A stretch of DNA of 7,434 bases from Candidatus Sumerlaeota bacterium (GTDB lineage: Bacteria > Sumerlaeota > Sumerlaeia > JADFCT01): the NCBI GenBank assembly GCA_026398575.1, contig JAPLSP010000127.1, positions 1 through 7,434 on the forward strand. The letters are read 5' to 3'. The translations under genes and the position numbers were made by a program. Under the pieces are notes generated by a model. The model was not told where the DNA came from and did not search any database. It saw only the letters and a program-made list of their open reading frames with translations. Below, piece after piece: positions 4,791 to 7,434 of the stretch. The stretch's first letter is position 1. Each line of letters opens with the position of its first letter.

Positions 4791-7307
4791 ATGCCCATTG
4801 GTTTATGCGCAAAAATGAAAGCGCTTGCGGAACGCCACGCGGAATTGGCGACTGTTTGCGCGCTGGCTGCGATCTTGCTCGCGCCGTTTCTTCCGATTCT
4901 GATGTTTCCTGGCGGACGCGTTCTGGGCGAGCCGCAGTGCGATAATCCCTCGGCATTCTACTACTACAACTATTTCTGCGGGCATAGCTGGCGCGCGGGC
5001 GAGACGCCGCTGTGGAACCCCTACATCATGATGGGGATGCCGATGCTGGCCGAAGGGGAGATGGCGGCGTTCCATCCGCTCTCGGCGCTGTTCGTGGCGC
5101 TGCCAACCGGCGCGGCCATCAACTGGCTGATCGCGCTTTGCGTGGTATCATGCGGGCTGTTTTGCTACGGCTATCTGCGCGCGCTGGGGCTGGGGCTGCG
5201 CGCCTCTTTTTGCGGGGCGCTGGCGTGGGGCTTGTCGAGCGCGCTACTGTCGCGAATATTCGCCGGCCACCTCAATATCCTGCGGGCGCATATATCGCTG
5301 CCGCTGCTGTTGATGTGCTGGGAGCGATATCGGCGCGGAGGCGAAGCGCGATATCTGGCGGGACTGGCGCTTGGATACGCAGCGCTGATCTTTTCGGGCA
5401 ATCCGCAGTTCACTTACATCATCTCATTGTTTGTCTGTGTGTATGTGGCGCTCCAAACGGCGCTGGAATTCCGCAACACGGCGCAAGCCAGGACAGCGCT
5501 CAAGACCGCCGCGATGGCCGGGCTGTTTTTCGCGTGCGGCGCCGGAATTGGAATGATCCAGCTGCTGCCTTCCATGGGCTTCGCGCGGGAATCCTTCCGC
5601 TGGCACACAAGTATGTTGGAGTGCGGAGCGTCTTCGTTTGCGCCGGAGTATCTGCTGACGCTGCTTTGTCCGCGCTTTTTCGGGTCCACGCCTTTGCCGG
5701 GGCCGGACCTTCACTGGGGACGATGGTTCCTGTGGGAAGAATGGGTGTATATCGGAATCATCCCGTTGGTGGCTGCGGCTGCGGGGATCATGACCGCTCC
5801 CATACGTCAACGAATCACGCTGGCCGTTTGTGCGGCGTTGTTTTTTATTCTTTCCTTCGGGCAGTACTCGCCTCTGTTTCCTGTGCTATATTACTATGCG
5901 CCGTTCATGGATATTTTTCGGGCGCACGCGCGGTTCATCATCCCGGCTCTATTTTGCCTGGTAACGTTCGGCGCTTATGGGATGGAGGCTTGGTTTAATG
6001 GTTTTGCGCAGGGCGATGGGAGGGATGGGAGGGATGAGAAGAATGAGACGCCGGAGCCATCGGCGATGACGAGGGGATTGGCCGAACGAAATGAATCGTG
6101 GGGAAGATCGCTTCTGGCGGGGTGGGATTTTCGTGCGACGGTGATTTGGGCGGCGCTGCTTTTGGGGATGACATACGCGTTGTTTCTTTATCTGACGCCG
6201 GACTATGCGTCGCCGGGATCGCACTGGCAGCGCTTTCTGACGCAGCTCAGCATTCAGAGCGAACGCTATGGACCGGTCATTGACACGCGCAATCCATCCG
6301 TGCTCGGCGCGACGGCCGTGCGCGCGACGGATCAGATGATCCGCGCAATGGCGTTGTTGTCTGCCGCAATCGCGCTTCTCTTTCTCTCGCGAGTCCGCCG
6401 GTTCCGCAAAGCCCTGTTTCCTATCCTCGCGCTGATCTTGATCGCGGACATGGCCGGCTTTTTCATGCCTTTCCTGAAAACTTATGACGAGCAGATCACA
6501 GGCTATCCGGAGAGTTTTGTGAAGGTCTTCAAAAGCATCGAGCGATATCCCGCGCGCGTTCTCGACCTGACAACGTTTCCAAACAAGCCTGTTCGCTATG
6601 ATTTGTCGTCCATCCGCGGGCACGTGGCCAGCGCATTGCGCCGCTTCAACGATTTCATAAACTCAAGCCAGGGCAAGCCGCTGGATGAGCCGCAGGACTT
6701 CACGCAGATCGAACGCGTGACCGATGTCCACAAACTGCTCGCCATTGATTACCTGGTGCTGCCCGAATCGCAGGCGCCGCCGCTCACGCCGGCGCTGGCG
6801 ACGCAAGAAGGCTGCGGCATATTCCGTCATTCAGGGGCATATCCGCGCGCGTTCATGGCTGAAGCGCCAATGAGCCTCAGCACGGCGGGGGCGGCGCCCA
6901 TGAACGCGGGGCCAGTGAAAGCAGCGCCAGTTGAGGCAACGCAACTTGATGCAGCGCCGGTTGAAGCAGCGCCGATTGAAGCGGGCGAAACGGTCGAGTT
7001 TGTCCGCTTCCAGCGCAGCCGTGTTGAGATGACCGCCAAGGCCAATCGTCCGCGCGTTCTGGTGCTGAATGAAGTATATGACAAGGACTGGACTGCGAGT
7101 ATCAACGGCAAACGAACGCAAGTCTATCGCGCCAATTATCTCTTTCGCGCGATAGTCATCCCGCCGGGGCAATCGCGAATTATCTTCAAGTATCAGCCGC
7201 GCGCTTTTACGATTGGAGCATGGATCAGCGGCTTATCGCTCGCGGCGCTGATCGCAATGATTTTAGCCCTGGCGAACTCAAACGCAAGAACTCGAGTAAA
7301 CGACTAA
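4791..7307 (+). CDS. YfhO-family polytopic membrane protein
   Basis: An 838-residue protein resembling the bacterial YfhO family (PF09586), multi-pass proteins with glycosyltransferase-C-like architecture; in Firmicutes YfhO is linked to glycosylation of cell-envelope polymers from lipid-linked sugars. The N-terminal half carries the family pattern: a first membrane segment (about 18-40), then DNPSAFYYYNYF (51-62), RAGETPLWNPYIMMGMP (68-84), AGHLNILRAHISLPLLL (158-174) and SGNPQFTYI (202-210). I estimate 12-14 membrane segments, including about 108-128, 188-222, 238-258, 316-357, 381-399, 448-468, 517-533, 540-560 and 806-828. The C-terminal domain has the usual NEVYDKDWTASINGKRTQVYRANYLFRAIVIPPGQ block before the last membrane segment. 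Two repeat-derived stretches look inserted: a charged linker at 408-420 and pentapeptide repeats at 702-731. Divergent from the hydrolase operon; no partner gene is visible, so donor and acceptor are unknown. Confidence 0.88.
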   Translation: MPIGLCAKMKALAERHAELATVCALAAILLAPFLPILMFPGGRVLGEPQCDNPSAFYYYNYFCGHSWRAGETPLWNPYIMMGMPMLAEGEMAAFHPLSALFVALPTGAAINWLIALCVVSCGLFCYGYLRALGLGLRASFCGALAWGLSSALLSRIFAGHLNILRAHISLPLLLMCWERYRRGGEARYLAGLALGYAALIFSGNPQFTYIISLFVCVYVALQTALEFRNTAQARTALKTAAMAGLFFACGAGIGMIQLLPSMGFARESFRWHTSMLECGASSFAPEYLLTLLCPRFFGSTPLPGPDLHWGRWFLWEEWVYIGIIPLVAAAAGIMTAPIRQRITLAVCAALFFILSFGQYSPLFPVLYYYAPFMDIFRAHARFIIPALFCLVTFGAYGMEAWFNGFAQGDGRDGRDEKNETPEPSAMTRGLAERNESWGRSLLAGWDFRATVIWAALLLGMTYALFLYLTPDYASPGSHWQRFLTQLSIQSERYGPVIDTRNPSVLGATAVRATDQMIRAMALLSAAIALLFLSRVRRFRKALFPILALILIADMAGFFMPFLKTYDEQITGYPESFVKVFKSIERYPARVLDLTTFPNKPVRYDLSSIRGHVASALRRFNDFINSSQGKPLDEPQDFTQIERVTDVHKLLAIDYLVLPESQAPPLTPALATQEGCGIFRHSGAYPRAFMAEAPMSLSTAGAAPMNAGPVKAAPVEATQLDAAPVEAAPIEAGETVEFVRFQRSRVEMTAKANRPRVLVLNEVYDKDWTASINGKRTQVYRANYLFRAIVIPPGQSRIIFKYQPRAFTIGAWISGLSLAALIAMILALANSNARTRVND
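6011..6048 (+). repeat. 9-nt G-rich tandem repeat with G-quadruplex potential inside the YfhO gene
   Basis: Four 9-nt units run 6013-6048 (gcgatggga, gggatggga, gggatgaga, agaatgaga). On the coding strand, five GGG runs (6011-6013, 6018-6020, 6022-6024, 6027-6029, 6031-6033) are separated by 1-4 nt, a canonical G-quadruplex pattern. The translation is GDGRDGRDEKNET, a charged loop between two membrane segments. The unit preserves the frame. Confidence 0.7.
6894..6983 (+). repeat. Six 15-nt units encoding a pentapeptide repeat in the YfhO protein
   Basis: The units translate to APMNA, GPVKA, APVEA, TQLDA, APVEA and APIEA (residues 702-731), in phase with the codons. They lie between AYPRAFMAEA and the conserved C-terminal domain that begins near ETVEFVRF. 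Units 3, 5 and 6 are closest in sequence (gcgcc-rttgargca type). This would form a flexible Ala/Pro/acidic spacer in an extracytoplasmic region; copy-number change would keep the reading frame. Confidence 0.75.
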
Positions 7308-7374
7308 GCGCTCATATTCGTAAATACGATGACATAAAATCACTGCAATGACTCATGTAGGAAGAGAAGATTAC

Positions 7375-7434
7375 TGCGGATAGGAGCGGCGCCAGCTTTT
7401 GGAGTAAGGTGGCTCGCCGCCTTCTTTTTTGCGC
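7375..7434 (+). repeat. Second copy of the intergenic palindromic element, cut off by the window
   Basis: tgcggataggagc followed by ggcgccagcttttggagt (7388-7405) repeats the arm of the element at 4529-4665, including the outer flank (the reverse complement of the right arm there begins tgcggata). After gagt it diverges slightly (aaggtggctcgccgcc) but keeps the same internal hairpin layout. A matching inverted arm may lie just beyond the window. The 67 nt between the YfhO stop and this copy hold nothing recognisable. Confidence 0.7.
7406..7430 (+). terminator. Terminator-like hairpin and T-run downstream of the YfhO gene
   Basis: aaggtgg (7406-7412) pairs with ccgcctt (7417-7423) around the loop ctcg, with one G-T wobble, followed by c and six T (7425-7430). 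It starts about 100 nt after the YfhO stop in the direction of transcription, with no gene between. It lies inside the repeat copy, so the repeat may supply the terminator. Confidence 0.5.

Noticed and set aside
5012..5998. Plus-strand open frame of 328 codons inside the YfhO gene
   Set aside because: It is the +2-shifted frame of a real gene, with an Arg/Ala/Gly-rich composition typical of off-frame GC-rich DNA.
7317..7330. Terminator at tcgtaaatacga after the YfhO stop
   Set aside because: Only a 4-5 bp AT-rich stem with a loop of 2-4 nt and no T-run; the hairpin at 7406-7423 is far better.

Overview
The window (about 55-60% GC by eye) looks like chromosomal DNA from a free-living heterotrophic Gram-negative-type bacterium. 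The clues are secreted carbohydrate-processing proteins with Sec-type signal peptides, a YfhO-type polytopic membrane protein, and many short palindromic repeats whose translations read like AGxDAGAP / SAGIPA. That repeat style is common in Acidobacteria, Planctomycetes/Verrucomicrobia and related candidate phyla. The phylum is inferred; the window has no marker gene.

Layout. Positions 1-4350 hold three minus-strand genes read right to left: a GH106-like glycoside hydrolase (4350-2104), a ThuA-domain protein (1996-1202), and a secreted protein of unrecognised family (1172 to beyond position 1, C-terminus cut off by the window edge). All three have N-terminal signal peptides, the gaps are 107 and 29 nt, and no terminator separates them, so they probably form one operon for extracytoplasmic sugar processing. 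A candidate internal promoter precedes the ThuA gene. Positions 4351-4790 are a divergent intergenic region dominated by a near-perfect 36-bp inverted repeat around a 37-nt centre. Positions 4791-7307 on the plus strand encode an 838-residue YfhO-family membrane protein. After it come 127 nt of non-coding DNA containing a second, edge-truncated copy of the intergenic element, which carries a terminator-like hairpin.

The clearest theme beyond the genes is repeat invasion. A 228-nt cluster of palindromic units sits in frame in the C-terminal part of the hydrolase. A 9-nt tandem repeat builds the hydrophobic core of the ThuA signal peptide. A 14-nt tandem repeat runs over the hydrolase stop codon. 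The YfhO gene carries a G-rich 9-nt repeat and a 15-nt pentapeptide repeat, and is bracketed by direct copies of the palindromic element. I see no phage, CRISPR, transposase, tRNA/rRNA or defence genes, and nothing that clearly amounts to a new biological system. The most interesting points are the in-frame repeat insertions and the uncharacterised secreted third member of the operon.
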